A stretch of 64,000 nucleotides of DNA, from contig NZ_JAHWGU010000008.1 of the NCBI RefSeq assembly GCF_020873875.1, forward strand, positions 186,001 to 250,000, written 5' to 3'. The stretch's first letter is position 1. The number at the start of each line of letters is the position of its first letter. Made by a program: the position numbers and the translations under genes. Of the stretch, positions 36,280-45,067 are shown piece after piece. The notes beneath the pieces were generated by a model. It did not search any database and was not told where the DNA came from. It saw only the letters and a program-made list of their open reading frames with translations. The stretch comes from Actinoplanes sp. DH11 (GTDB taxonomy: Bacteria; Actinomycetota; Actinomycetes; Mycobacteriales; Micromonosporaceae).

Positions 36280-36945
36280 TCATCGCAGCCCCTCCCAAGC
36301 AGGTGCGCTAAGCGACTGCCTCAGGGCCTCTGACTCGCGACTATTGCGTTGCTTGATCTGCGAAAAAGGTAGGCGGGTAAGGGTACTGATCTCGCGGGTC
36401 CCACGGACGGCGGCTACCGCAGCTGATTCGGCGTGGTGGTGCCGACTGGCCAGACAGGGTGAGCTCGCGCTGAGGGTGTAGTCGTAGTGGTCGTTGTGGT
36501 TGTAGCCGGCCACGGAGACGCGGTATCCGTCGGGTGTTTCGACGATGTAGGTGGGGATGTCGGGTTCAGTGCGCCGGTCGTCGTGGACGCGGTAGTGCTG
36601 TTGCTCCCAGTAGGCGGCCAGGTCGGGGATGACTTGTTCTTCAGGCCACGTGCCGCCGCTGGGTGGTACGACGGTGTATCGCTTCTCAACGAAGACGCGT
36701 CCAGCGGGGCCGCTATCGATGAAGCCGTCGCAGAGTGAGTCGTCGCCGCCGTCGCTGAATGTGATGGTTGCGCCGTCGGTTAATGCCGTCGCGGCTTGCT
36801 GGATCAGTTGGTCTACTCGGTTGATCGCGGTGGCTTGGTCATAGGCGGGTTGCACCGGCTCTTCCTGGTTTCTCGTGCACCCGGTGAGTGTGACGGCGAG
36901 GGTCATAGTGAGGGCGGCAGCAGGTCTGAGGTGGCGACGTTGCAC
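36280..36945 (-). CDS. Secreted lipoprotein, unknown function
   Basis: 221 aa from GTG 36945 with AGGAG about 8 nt upstream. A lipoprotein signal peptide ends in a lipobox LTGC (Cys near residue 23). The mature part is a mixed alpha/beta domain with an acidic GGDDSLCDGF segment and a YDYTLSASSPC segment; the cysteines may pair. The arrangement resembles small actinobacterial lipoproteins of unknown role. The last 50 residues are basic and may be disordered. Confidence 0.7.
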   Translation of the reverse strand: MQRRHLRPAAALTMTLAVTLTGCTRNQEEPVQPAYDQATAINRVDQLIQQAATALTDGATITFSDGGDDSLCDGFIDSGPAGRVFVEKRYTVVPPSGGTWPEEQVIPDLAAYWEQQHYRVHDDRRTEPDIPTYIVETPDGYRVSVAGYNHNDHYDYTLSASSPCLASRHHHAESAAVAAVRGTREISTLTRLPFSQIKQRNSRESEALRQSLSAPAWEGLR

Positions 36946-37191
36946 TGCAGGGCTCCTGTGTTGCCGATGACGATCTATTCGGGCGGTGTTCTTGCGGGCG
37001 ATGTTGTCCGGGGCCCCTCGCTGGGGATGGGAGGCGCTTCCTTCACGGGGTTGCCGGGGCCGCTGGCGAAGACCCGCGGTCGAGGTGGCGCTCCTGTTCG
37101 CGCTCGCGGTTGTGGCCGCCGGAGCATGGCCTGCCGTTGACCTGGGCGGCGACGGGAGTATCGCCAGCCAGGTCCGTGCTGTTGCTCAGTG

Positions 37192-37773
37192 TCAGCCTGC
37201 TCGGCGCACCGGATCGCTCCGGGTGCCCTCGTCCGGATCCGGGGCGGATGCCGAGTTTGCCGTTCTTCGTCGTCGCCAGTGATCTCCGCCACGGGGCCGG
37301 ATCGGGACGTCAGTCAGGGCGAGTAGGCGGCGGGTGATGTAGTAGGAGACACGAAACTCGTCAGCGACTGCCTGAATGGATGGTTCGTCCGGTGCGGCGT
37401 ATCGGGCGGCCATCTCAGCACCGAGCTTGGTCTCAGCCTTCTTCGAGGCGTCCGTCGCAGCACGCGCAGGTTTCGCCGTCCCTCGCTGTCGCCCAGTGCT
37501 TGCCGATGTCACCGTCCTGGGCCGCCTGCGCCGGCCCCGATAGCCGCCTTGGGCTCGGAGCGGGGTGCCGTTGTTCGTGAGGAGGCGATGTGCGGTGCCG
37601 TAGGAGACACCGAACGCGTTGGCGACAGCCTGGATGGATGGTTGATCAGCTGCGAGGTATCGGGTAGCCATCGCGGCGCCGAGTTCGGCCTGCTCATGTG
37701 GTGTTCGCTTCGGCCGGTGCGTGTGCTCGGCTGCGGGTCCGGGATAGGTGGTGTCGCGCGGCGGGGTGCTCAT
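37192..37773 (-). CDS. Protein with duplicated HTH domain
   Basis: 193 aa from ATG 37773 with AGGAG 5-6 nt upstream; the longer frame to 37845 is rejected. The same about 45-residue HTH occurs twice: QPSIQAVANAFGVSYGTAHR with RLLTNNGTPLR, and EPSIQAVADEFRVSYYITRR with RLLALTDVPIR. The two are separated by a basic linker (GRRRRPRTVTS), so one chain probably grips two half-sites. The related single-domain gene at 39169-39453 is broken. Confidence 0.75.
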   Translation of the reverse strand: MSTPPRDTTYPGPAAEHTHRPKRTPHEQAELGAAMATRYLAADQPSIQAVANAFGVSYGTAHRLLTNNGTPLRAQGGYRGRRRRPRTVTSASTGRQRGTAKPARAATDASKKAETKLGAEMAARYAAPDEPSIQAVADEFRVSYYITRRLLALTDVPIRPRGGDHWRRRRTANSASAPDPDEGTRSDPVRRAG

Positions 37774-37825
37774 CGTTTCTCCTGGGGGGTGCGGGAGTGC
37801 GGCGCTGTGAGGTTCGAGATGAACC

Positions 37826-38980
37826 TCAGGTGGTGAGGTGCGCAATGAGGAGGGCCAGGCAGGCCGCCAAGATGAACAGGGCCAGCGTTACGCGTCGTGC
37901 CCGTTGGCGGGCCAGGTAGGCGGCGACGTTCTCGATGAGCTGCTCTCGGGTCGCGGGGTTGCTGGGTTGTGCGGACTGTTCGGGTTCGAGCAGGGCCGCG
38001 GCCTCGGGCCGGCTGAGCAGGTGGCCGATGGTGCGTGCGATGTCGGCGGGACGGTAGCCGGCCAGGGGATGGCGAGTTGCGGTGTTGTCATCGCGACGTG
38101 CCGTGGCTCGGCGGCGGACCGGCAGTCCTGGTGTGAGCTGCAGTGGCGTGACAGGTCGCTGGGGATCCGGGTTGCGGGCTGGGGTGGGGGTCAGGGTTTG
38201 CGGTGTGTGGGTGCATACCGTGGCGCGGTGGGTGTCGATGTAGATGGTGTCGGCGGCGGCCGCTTCGGGGTGGTGTGCGGCGACGAGGTTGTCCCAGGCG
38301 GGGGTGTCGCGTGCTTGGGTGAGCAGGGCTAGGAGGTGCAGGTTCTGGCGGCAGGCGCGCAGTGTCCGGATGAATGTGTCCAGGAGCGCGGTGCCGGTGC
38401 GCAGGTTGCCGTGGGGGTGGTGGCGCCAGGTCTGCCAGGCGTCGGCGAGGGTGTTCAGGGCGTCGGTGCAGTGGCCGGTGGTGTGCAGGCTGACGGCGAG
38501 GTCGATGGCGGCGGGGATCGCGTTCTGTGGCTGGTGGATGCGATAGCCGGCGAGTAGTCGGCGGCGTACGTCGATCGCGCGCGCGTGGTGGTCGTGCTGG
38601 TGCAGCGCCGCTGCGTAGGCCTCGGCGGCGGCGAGCCGGCGGGGATGCCCGCACGGGTAGTGCACGTGGCTGGCGTGGTAGGCGTGGCGTGCGGCCCGCA
38701 GTTGGTTGGGGCCGGTGGTGACCCGGGCGTACAGCGTGCACACGTCGATGAGGTTCGGATCGGCGAGGACGTGCGCCAGGTCCGTGGCGTGGACGTACGG
38801 CTCGAGTGTGGCGGCGGCCTCGGCCGGGCGTCCTGTGATGCTCAGGTGCAGCGCTGTCGTGACGGCGCGGGAGCAGTCGCTGAGGTCGGCGTCCGGTGAA
38901 AGGGCGTGGCTGACCTGTGTGGTCGGGTCGGGGGCGATGTCGGTGTGCGGTGGGTGGGACGGTCGGCGCTGCGGTCCCAT
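37826..38980 (-). CDS. TPR-like protein with C-terminal membrane anchor
   Basis: 384 aa from ATG 38980, AAAAGAG upstream. Residues about 40-260 are helical with TPR-like spacing (LHLSITGRPAEAAATLEPYV; AAEAYAAALHQHDHHARAID; DALNTLADAWQTW). A proline/arginine-rich linker follows, and a C-terminal hydrophobic helix (LALFILAACLALLIAHL) anchors the protein with the bulk in the cytoplasm. It is likely a scaffold or sensor; no enzyme motif. It lies between two HTH genes on the same strand. Confidence 0.65.
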   Translation of the reverse strand: MGPQRRPSHPPHTDIAPDPTTQVSHALSPDADLSDCSRAVTTALHLSITGRPAEAAATLEPYVHATDLAHVLADPNLIDVCTLYARVTTGPNQLRAARHAYHASHVHYPCGHPRRLAAAEAYAAALHQHDHHARAIDVRRRLLAGYRIHQPQNAIPAAIDLAVSLHTTGHCTDALNTLADAWQTWRHHPHGNLRTGTALLDTFIRTLRACRQNLHLLALLTQARDTPAWDNLVAAHHPEAAAADTIYIDTHRATVCTHTPQTLTPTPARNPDPQRPVTPLQLTPGLPVRRRATARRDDNTATRHPLAGYRPADIARTIGHLLSRPEAAALLEPEQSAQPSNPATREQLIENVAAYLARQRARRVTLALFILAACLALLIAHLTT

Positions 38981-39168
38981 GATGGTCTCTTTTCGGTGGG
39001 CTCGGCGCCGATGCCAGGACGCGAGCGGTGTCTGGTCGAGCGGGGAACAGTGGCTGGCTGTGCTGCGTGGGGGTTGGTCCGCGGTGCGATCAGCGGCGCG
39101 GCGCCCGGGTGTGGGCACGGCCGCGGTGCTGTCGGCCGATCGAGGCCGGGATTGGGGTGGGGGAGTGA

Positions 39169-39453
39169 CTATGGGTGGCGGTGGATGAGCGCGGGGCTGT
39201 GGTCGTGAGCCGGGCGGCGTTTGACGTCGGCTTCGACCAGGAGGTTGTGGACGAAGCCGTACGAGCGGTGGATTTGGGCGGCGATGGCGCGGATTGACAG
39301 GGAGTGCCCGGTGTCGGGGCTGGGTGTGTAGAGGCTGACGACGCGCTGGCGCAGGTTGTCGCGGGCCTCTCCGGTGATGCGTGGCGACTTACGGCAGGGT
39401 TTGCCGGCACGTCATGATGTCTTCTTGGTGGGCTCGCTGGCGGGGTGGGGCAT
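39169..39453 (-). pseudogene. HTH gene interrupted by an in-frame TGA
   Basis: From ATG 39453 the frame reads MPHPASEPTKKTS, then TGA, then continues RAGKPCRKSPRITGEARDN and an HTH (SLSIRAIAAQIHRSYGFVHN, then LLVEADVKRR) to TAG 39169. GGAG lies 6 nt before the ATG. No alternative start after the stop has a ribosome site. The HTH is related to the duplicated HTH protein at 37192-37773. Most likely CGA to TGA decay; a sequencing error is possible. Confidence 0.5.
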
Positions 39454-39554
39454 CGTGTACTCCGGGGCTGGTAGGACGGACGGGCCGGTGTGGTGTCAAC
39501 CGTTCTGGTACGCCGGCGATGCCGCCGGCATCAGGCAGCGGTGGACGTGGCTAC

Positions 39555-40136
39555 TCAGGGCGCCTCCGGGGCCTGACACCCGCTTTGCCCATCGCGGTCC
39601 GCGTGCCGATGGGGTGGATGGCTGTGTGCTGGCTGACCCGATGCACGGCCTGGAGGGGCGCTGACATCCCGGGTGTTGTTCGGGCTCGCCACTGTCGGCG
39701 GGGATGCCGGTGGAGTCACGGCTGGCTTGCGGCGGTTGGCTTTGTGGTGCTCTCTGAGCAGCGGGAGGTGGCCGGCGGCGCCGCCTAAGAGGCCGCCGCA
39801 GGCAATCCATGCCGGCCCGTCCCGGTCGTCCGGCAACAGTGCCGCGACGAGTGCCGTGACCAGGGCGAGACCCGCGAAGGCGATCGGGGCGTACGCGATG
39901 ATCGGTGCTCGGATCGGGATGGTTCGCAAGTATCTGGCAGAGAGCCATATGCCGGCCACGACGGCCGAGATACTCGCCACCGGTATCAAGAGGTGCTGGT
40001 GCCCAGTCCTGATCAGCAGTTGGGTGACGCCTCCTCCGAGGAGGAAACACACCACTACGTCCAGCCACCGGGATAGGAGCAATCGGCTACCGATGCTGCG
40101 CCAGGGACTTTCCGGCGGTGGTGTCGCGTCGTGCAT
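39555..40136 (-). CDS. Integral membrane protein, unknown
   Basis: 193 aa from ATG 40136 with GAAAGG 8 nt upstream. Four hydrophobic helices (WLDVVVCFLLGGGVTQLLI; LLIPVASISAVVAGIWLSA; IIAYAPIAFAGLALVTALVA; AWIACGGLLGGAAGHLPLL) occupy residues about 24-130. A hydrophilic proline/histidine-rich C-terminal tail follows. No family recognised. Confidence 0.6.
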   Translation of the reverse strand: MHDATPPPESPWRSIGSRLLLSRWLDVVVCFLLGGGVTQLLIRTGHQHLLIPVASISAVVAGIWLSARYLRTIPIRAPIIAYAPIAFAGLALVTALVAALLPDDRDGPAWIACGGLLGGAAGHLPLLREHHKANRRKPAVTPPASPPTVASPNNTRDVSAPPGRASGQPAHSHPPHRHADRDGQSGCQAPEAP

Positions 40137-40542
40137 GTCGCATGCCTTTCGCCGGTGGTGTCAGGTCTCGTGTTCGCAAAGAGGGCGGCGCCTGGACCGG
40201 TCACCGGGGATGTCACACCCGTGCGGTGTGTGACATCCCCGGTGGTGGTCACCGCTGCCAGGTTGCTGGCGGCGGTGACCCGGTTGGCGAATCGGTGTGC
40301 CGAGGGGCGTGAAACCTCGGCCTGTGCCGATGCGCCGGTTCCGGTCGGGGTTGCTGGGGAGCGGAGGCCCGGGACCGGAACGTTCATGGGGTGGAGCGGC
40401 GAAGGGGGTCGCCGGAGCGGCTTGATGTCAACCCTGGTGGGCGCCCTGCCGGGTGGAGGTGCTGCTGCGGGAGGCGGCGTCCCGAGGTAGCGGGCCGGCG
40501 CGGGCGGGCCGTGCTGGAGGGCGGCGTTGCCGCCGAACCGGT
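40137..40542. other. Intergenic region with large stem-loop
   Basis: No supported gene. A 17-bp perfect stem-loop (40202-40244) lies 66 bp upstream of the membrane-protein start and after the GNAT gene stop; the rest is GC-rich filler. Confidence 0.4.
40202..40244. terminator. 17-bp perfect stem-loop, bidirectional terminator candidate
   Basis: CACCGGGGATGTCACAC (40202-40218) pairs perfectly with GTGTGACATCCCCGGTG (40228-40244) around a 9-nt loop. It sits after the GPP34-permease-GNAT operon and can stop transcription from it. Confidence 0.7.
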
Positions 40543-41163
40543 CTAGACCAGGGCGGGTGAGGCGGTGGTGTCGGCTGCTCGGGCGGGTCGCCACATGCGG
40601 TGCAGGACCGTGCCGGGGGTGACCGGGATGGTCGCAGGCGACATGGTGCTGTAGCTGTGACTCTGATACAGCAGTCGGTTCTCCTCGTTGGTGGCTTCGA
40701 GGTACGCGGCGATGCCGTCGGCATCAAGCTGGCGGTGGGTGTGCTCCATCAGGGCACTGCCGAGGCCGTGGCGCCAGTTTTCGGGACGGACGGCGAGGAA
40801 CAGCAGGTGCCAGTGCCGGTGGCCGGGGTGGTGGGTGTCCATCTGGTGGTCGAGGTGCTGGAAGCGGGGCAGGTCGTCGCCGGCGAGTTCGGCCAGGCGC
40901 TTGGCGTAGTCGTGGGGTTCGGTGACGTCGCCGGTGCGGTCGAACCAGATGGCGGCGGCGGTGGCGTCTTCGGTCATGACGACCTGTCCGGCGCCGTCGA
41001 TGGCGTGTTCGATGAAGAGGCGGTACCAGTCGCGGGACACGGTCCGACGGCGGGCGGGGTCGGGTACGAGGTAGGCGATGACGGCGAGTTGCAGGAAGGC
41101 TTCCGCGACGATGTCGGCGACGGTGTCGACATCGCCGGGGCCGGCGAGGCGCAATGCGGTCAT
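40543..41163 (-). CDS. GNAT-family N-acetyltransferase
   Basis: 206 aa from ATG 41163 (AAAGGA 7 nt upstream; ATG 41169 would be too close). GNAT landmarks: beta-4 HLLFLAVRPENWRHGLGSAL with the acetyl-CoA loop (R/Q-x-x-G-x-G/A form), then AYLEATNEENRLLYQSHSY as the alpha-4/beta-6 region. It is the third gene of a minus-strand operon with an amino-acid permease 15 bp upstream, so the acetyl acceptor may be an amino acid or amine imported by it; inference. Confidence 0.85.
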   Translation of the reverse strand: MTALRLAGPGDVDTVADIVAEAFLQLAVIAYLVPDPARRRTVSRDWYRLFIEHAIDGAGQVVMTEDATAAAIWFDRTGDVTEPHDYAKRLAELAGDDLPRFQHLDHQMDTHHPGHRHWHLLFLAVRPENWRHGLGSALMEHTHRQLDADGIAAYLEATNEENRLLYQSHSYSTMSPATIPVTPGTVLHRMWRPARAADTTASPALV

Positions 41164-41178
41164 GATCATTTCCTTTCG

Positions 41179-42690
41179 TCAGTGGACGGTGGACAGGCCT
41201 GAGGTGGTGGCGGCGGCGCTGCGGGTGCCGCGGCCGATGCCGTCGTAGACCAGGGGGTTGGTGCGTTTGAGGGCCAGCCCCCAGAGGGTGCCGAAGGCGA
41301 AGACAGCCAGCAGGGCGATCGGGACGACCCGGGCGGGCCCGGTGCCGGGCTCGACGCCGAACAGGGCGGCGAGGTTGTCGAGCGCGAGCCAGGCGACGAC
41401 CAGCAGGACCACGGTGGCGATCACCGGTGCGACGGCGCGCTGCCACAGCCCTACGCCGTGGGTGTCGCGGCGGAAGTAGGCGACCACGGAGACGGTGGTC
41501 AGGGTGTAGAGCAGGAGCACGCCCAGGCCGCCGGTCGTGGAGCCCCAGTAGAACAGCTGCACCAGCGGATCCCAGCCGGCCACGGCGTAGGCGATGAGCA
41601 CGATCAGGGCCACCGCTGACTGGGCGAGGGAGGCGTTGCGGGGTGCGCCCTTGCTCGTGGTGCGGCCGAACGCTTTGGGCAGCACCCTTTCGCGGCCGAG
41701 GGCGAAGACGTAGCGCGCGATGGCCTGGTGGAACGCGATCGCCGCCGCGGCCGTGCCGGTGCCGAGCAGGATTTTGCCGAGGGTGATGGAGCCTTGCCCG
41801 AGCACGACCGCTGCCTGGTTGAAGAACAGGTTGTCGGCTTCGGTGGCCGCGCGCTCGAGGATCTGTGGCCCGCCGGCCGAGATCTGCACCCAGGAGGCGA
41901 ACCAGTACACCGCGGCGATCGTGGCGATCGTGACGTAGGTGGCGACCGGGATGGTGCGCTCGCGGTCTCTGCTTTCCTCGATGTAGACCACCGACTGTTC
42001 CACGCCCGCAAAGGACGTGGCCCCGAGGACGACCAGCACGCCGAGGGTCGTGGCCAGCGCTGGCAGGTTCTGCCCGGACAGGTCGAGCGACATCGCCGCG
42101 CCGTTGAAGGCGAATCCTGGGCTGAGCATGATCGCGATGCTCCAGGCCGCGACGAGGACGGTCTCGGCGACGACGAGGCATACCAGGACGTAACCCGACA
42201 CCCGGACCTCGTTGGCACCCAAGATCGCCACCAGCAGCCAGAGGAGCAGGGCCGGGATGAGCCAGGGCACGGTGAAGTCGAGCAGGTCGCTGAGCAGTGG
42301 GGCGCCGATCGCGGCGGCGAAGGCCCCGTAGCAACAGAGCTGGAACGCGTTGTAGGTCGCCAGTGCCAGCCACGAGCTGCCGACGCCGGCGGGCCGGCCG
42401 AGGCCGTGCGCGACGTAGGCGTAGAACGCTCCGGCGTTGGGGATCTGGCGGGCCATCGCCAGATAGCCGACCGCGAAGACCATCAGAATGGCGGCGACCA
42501 GCAGGATGGCGATCGGGAACCCGACCAGGCCGGTCGCGGCCAGGGACAGGGGCACGACCAGAGTGATGACGGTCAGCGGCGCGACGGACGACGCGATCGC
42601 GGAGCCGATGGCGAACGGGCCGAGCCGGTTGGCGGCGAGCGTGTGGGCCACGCTCGGGCCTCGGGGTCGGGATGGTGTGGGTGCACGCAC
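41179..42690 (-). CDS. APC-family amino acid permease
   Basis: 503 aa with about 12 membrane helices, GTG 42690 preceded by AGGAG at 7 nt. Helix 1 contains the APC unwinding signature GSAIASSVAP; conserved NAGAFYAYVAHGLGRPAG and FAGVEQSVVYIEES follow, with FALGRERVLPKAFG in the cytoplasmic loop. These motifs point to amino acid or polyamine import in symport or exchange. It is flanked by a GPP34-like gene upstream and a GNAT gene downstream in the same operon. Confidence 0.92.
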   Translation of the reverse strand: MRAPTPSRPRGPSVAHTLAANRLGPFAIGSAIASSVAPLTVITLVVPLSLAATGLVGFPIAILLVAAILMVFAVGYLAMARQIPNAGAFYAYVAHGLGRPAGVGSSWLALATYNAFQLCCYGAFAAAIGAPLLSDLLDFTVPWLIPALLLWLLVAILGANEVRVSGYVLVCLVVAETVLVAAWSIAIMLSPGFAFNGAAMSLDLSGQNLPALATTLGVLVVLGATSFAGVEQSVVYIEESRDRERTIPVATYVTIATIAAVYWFASWVQISAGGPQILERAATEADNLFFNQAAVVLGQGSITLGKILLGTGTAAAAIAFHQAIARYVFALGRERVLPKAFGRTTSKGAPRNASLAQSAVALIVLIAYAVAGWDPLVQLFYWGSTTGGLGVLLLYTLTTVSVVAYFRRDTHGVGLWQRAVAPVIATVVLLVVAWLALDNLAALFGVEPGTGPARVVPIALLAVFAFGTLWGLALKRTNPLVYDGIGRGTRSAAATTSGLSTVH

Positions 42691-42741
42691 CGCAGGTCTC
42701 CTGTAGTGAGGGGGTGAGCAGGTGGTAGGTCGCGGGAGGGG

Positions 42742-43473
42742 TCAGCGCATGGCGGCCTCCCCGATGGCGGCGTTGGCGGCGCGGAGCAGCTCCCGGGACA
42801 TGCCGTCCAGGCGGTCGAGCTCATCGGCCAGCCAGGACAGCTGGCGGTGGGACAGGCTGTCCAGGGCCTGGTGATGCAGGCCGGTGGCCAGGACCAGCCC
42901 GGCCAGCATCAGCTGCGCCCAGTCCAGACGCAGGCCTCGTTGCGCGGCGACACGAAGCCGGCTCGCCGGTGTTCCCGCGACCGTGGAGTTGCGCGGGACG
43001 GGCCGCACCGTCCGGGGGCCCAGCAGCAGGCGCCGGTGTTCCCGCGTTCCCGTCAGGCCAGCGCGGGCGAGCCGGGTGAGGACGCTCGCCTGCGCCCGGC
43101 CTTCGTAGGCCAGGTACGACAGCCACTCGCCGAGATCATGGCCATGTCTGCGGTGCCGGTGCTCATCACTGGACTGCAGCGCCGCATACGGGCGGGGCCA
43201 CGGCGGGGCAGGCACCGCCTGGACGCGTCGCTCCTCTTCCACCTGCATCGTGTCGAGCAGCGGCTGCAGCGCGGGATCGTCGCTGTACCCCTTGCGGCGC
43301 AACAACTCGCCCTCTTGCAGCTCAACGTGACCGTCGTGGATCAGCTCACCGATCAGCGCGGCTGCGAGGCCGATACCGAGGGGCCGGGCGCCGACGGTCG
43401 CGGTGAAGCGCACGTTGTCGTGCGCGGCGAGCCACAGATTGTCGGCGGGCCGCCGCGACTCAACGGCCGGCAT
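42742..43473 (-). CDS. GPP34 (GOLPH3-like) family protein
   Basis: 243 aa from ATG 43473; the frame is open to 43830 but homology starts at 43473. The N-terminal LWLAAHDNVRF, GIGLAAALIGELIHDGHVEL and a later paired-helix region match the GPP34/GOLPH3 fold, which in eukaryotes binds phosphoinositides and in actinobacteria is of unknown role. It is the first gene of the operon with the permease (51 bp spacing) and the acetyltransferase. Confidence 0.75.
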   Translation of the reverse strand: MPAVESRRPADNLWLAAHDNVRFTATVGARPLGIGLAAALIGELIHDGHVELQEGELLRRKGYSDDPALQPLLDTMQVEEERRVQAVPAPPWPRPYAALQSSDEHRHRRHGHDLGEWLSYLAYEGRAQASVLTRLARAGLTGTREHRRLLLGPRTVRPVPRNSTVAGTPASRLRVAAQRGLRLDWAQLMLAGLVLATGLHHQALDSLSHRQLSWLADELDRLDGMSRELLRAANAAIGEAAMR

Positions 43474-44764
43474 GACGGCTCCGTCCACGCACCGAGGCGC
43501 CAGCACGCCGCGGAGTACCGGCCGCACCCCGCAGCCGGTGTCCAGAGGTGGACGGGCACGGCGCCAACCACGGCACGATGAATTCACCGCGCCCGCCCCT
43601 CTCAGCCGACTCCCGCAGGGAGCCGGAGCCTGAACACAGCCCTTGACCGCCGGGGATCGCGGTGCGACGGCGGCCGCCACAGCGGCGCCGCTCTCCGCGG
43701 CGGGCCGCTGCACCGGCGCTGAGCACCGCCCACCAGCCGGCGACGTCATCACCCGGCGCGCCAGCCCCGGTCGAGCTGTCTCGCTCGGTCGGCGAGCCGC
43801 CGCCGTGCACCAGCCCTGCTGCGCGGCCACGCCGCGGCGGTACGGTGGAGACCGACGCTGTCGCGCCGGCTCGTCGGATCTGGCTGGCGGTCACCCGGTC
43901 ACTGGCTGGCAGCGTCTGTGCCGGAGATCGAAAGGCTGAGTCCATCAGGAAATATCCCCTTGCATGGTCGACCGATTACGGTTTCGGTCGAACGGATGCG
44001 TCGGTCCGAATTGGCCGGTCCCAGGTCGTGCGAGTCTGGCCGTGTTGGCTGTTCCTCACCTGCCGATTCCCCTCAGGGAGATCGGTGTGGCCGGTTCAGT
44101 GCCGCCATTAAATTTGGCAGAGTGATCGACCGTTGGGAATGGTGGCGACCGTACGGACTTGATGTACGGACTTTTACGAACAACACCAGCATCAAAAGCG
44201 CGATGACCTGCATTTATAGCGAGTCCAGGGGCATCACTTTGGGCGTTTTGTTCCTCAAAAAAATTGTGGTCGGTCACGTATCGGCCTATCGCGCGAGAGC
44301 ACGGAAGCAGAAGGCAGACACCATTCGAGACAGCCTTGGCCGGCATCGGGATACCCTCAACCACCGTGGCAGCCTCGCCGGGCCGCGCGCCGGAGCAACC
44401 GCAGGAGTGACCAGCGTTTTCTCGGCAGGGGCCTAGACCTTCTCGCTCCGAAAGCCAGGGGGACGTGGACACCTGGGCGTCAGGCCGCCGCCCTGTGACA
44501 GATACGCTGGCACCTGCCAACGAAGCGGCTAGCGAACGTTGTTGCTCGAATAGCGGAAGGCGACTGCGCTAGCCGGGATCACGGGCCCAGGCAATCGCTT
44601 CTGCCGACCGGTAGACGAAACGCTTGGACAACCTGACAACCTGACAACCTGACAACACCGACACTGATGCCACCGGCATCAGGCATCGCCTCCTCGGCGC
44701 CGCCTCAATGACTCTCAGCAACTTCCTGGCAGATTGAGAGCATGGCGCGGCAGTGCTGGCAGTT
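43474..44764. other. 1.3-kb intergenic region with low-GC patch and short repeats
   Basis: No supported gene. It holds a low-GC patch (about 44110-44290), a direct repeat GTACGGACTT at 44151 and 44164, and a tandem GACAACCT repeat at 44627-44656. A minus frame at about 44569-44640 (RLSKRFVYRSAEAIAWARD) looks like the end of an AlpA-type HTH protein that has lost its beginning. Confidence 0.45.
44627..44656. repeat. Tandem 8-bp repeat (GACAACCT)
   Basis: Three full copies and a 6-nt partial of GACAACCT in direct orientation. The unit length is not a multiple of three, so copy-number change would shift the reading frame of any gene crossing it. Confidence 0.8.
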
Positions 44765-45031
44765 TTATCGAGCCGTCCTGTAAATGAGAAGGGCAACGAT
44801 CACAGCAAGGGCGATGGTCACGGCCCAGTAGCTGATAGCACGAAGGCGCTTGCGGCGCCTGCGAAAGCGCGCTGCACGCAACATTTCTAGGATCTCCTCA
44901 GTGTCCATCGCTGCGGCAGGAGGCATGGCGGCCGCGTCCCATGCCCGCACGCAGAGCCGGGCGACTTCACGATCGGTGAGCCCGCTCAGCGGGTGTACGG
45001 GCTCACCGCCATCGCCATCGCCATCGCGCAT
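44765..45031 (-). CDS. Small membrane protein at the end of the methyltransferase operon
   Basis: 88 aa from ATG 45031, GGAAGGA about 7 nt upstream. A helical cytoplasmic part (LTDREVARLCVRAWDAAA; MDTEEILEMLRAARF) is followed by a basic RRRRKRLR stretch and one membrane helix (YWAVTIALAVIVALLIY). It starts 36 bp after the stop of a DUF574 methyltransferase and is likely co-transcribed. Function unknown. Confidence 0.55.
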   Translation of the reverse strand: MRDGDGDGGEPVHPLSGLTDREVARLCVRAWDAAAMPPAAAMDTEEILEMLRAARFRRRRKRLRAISYWAVTIALAVIVALLIYRTAR

Positions 45032-45067
45032 CACAGCGTCCTTCCGGTAGTGGAGCGTGGCAGCGTG

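Noticed and set aside
40724..42373. 549-aa frame inside the permease and GNAT genes
   Set aside because: Arg/Pro/Gly-rich translation in the wrong frame of the APC permease; no motif.
43643..44436. Plus-strand open frames between the GPP34 operon and the methyltransferase operon
   Set aside because: No ribosome site, no stable codon bias and mixed composition across the low-GC patch.
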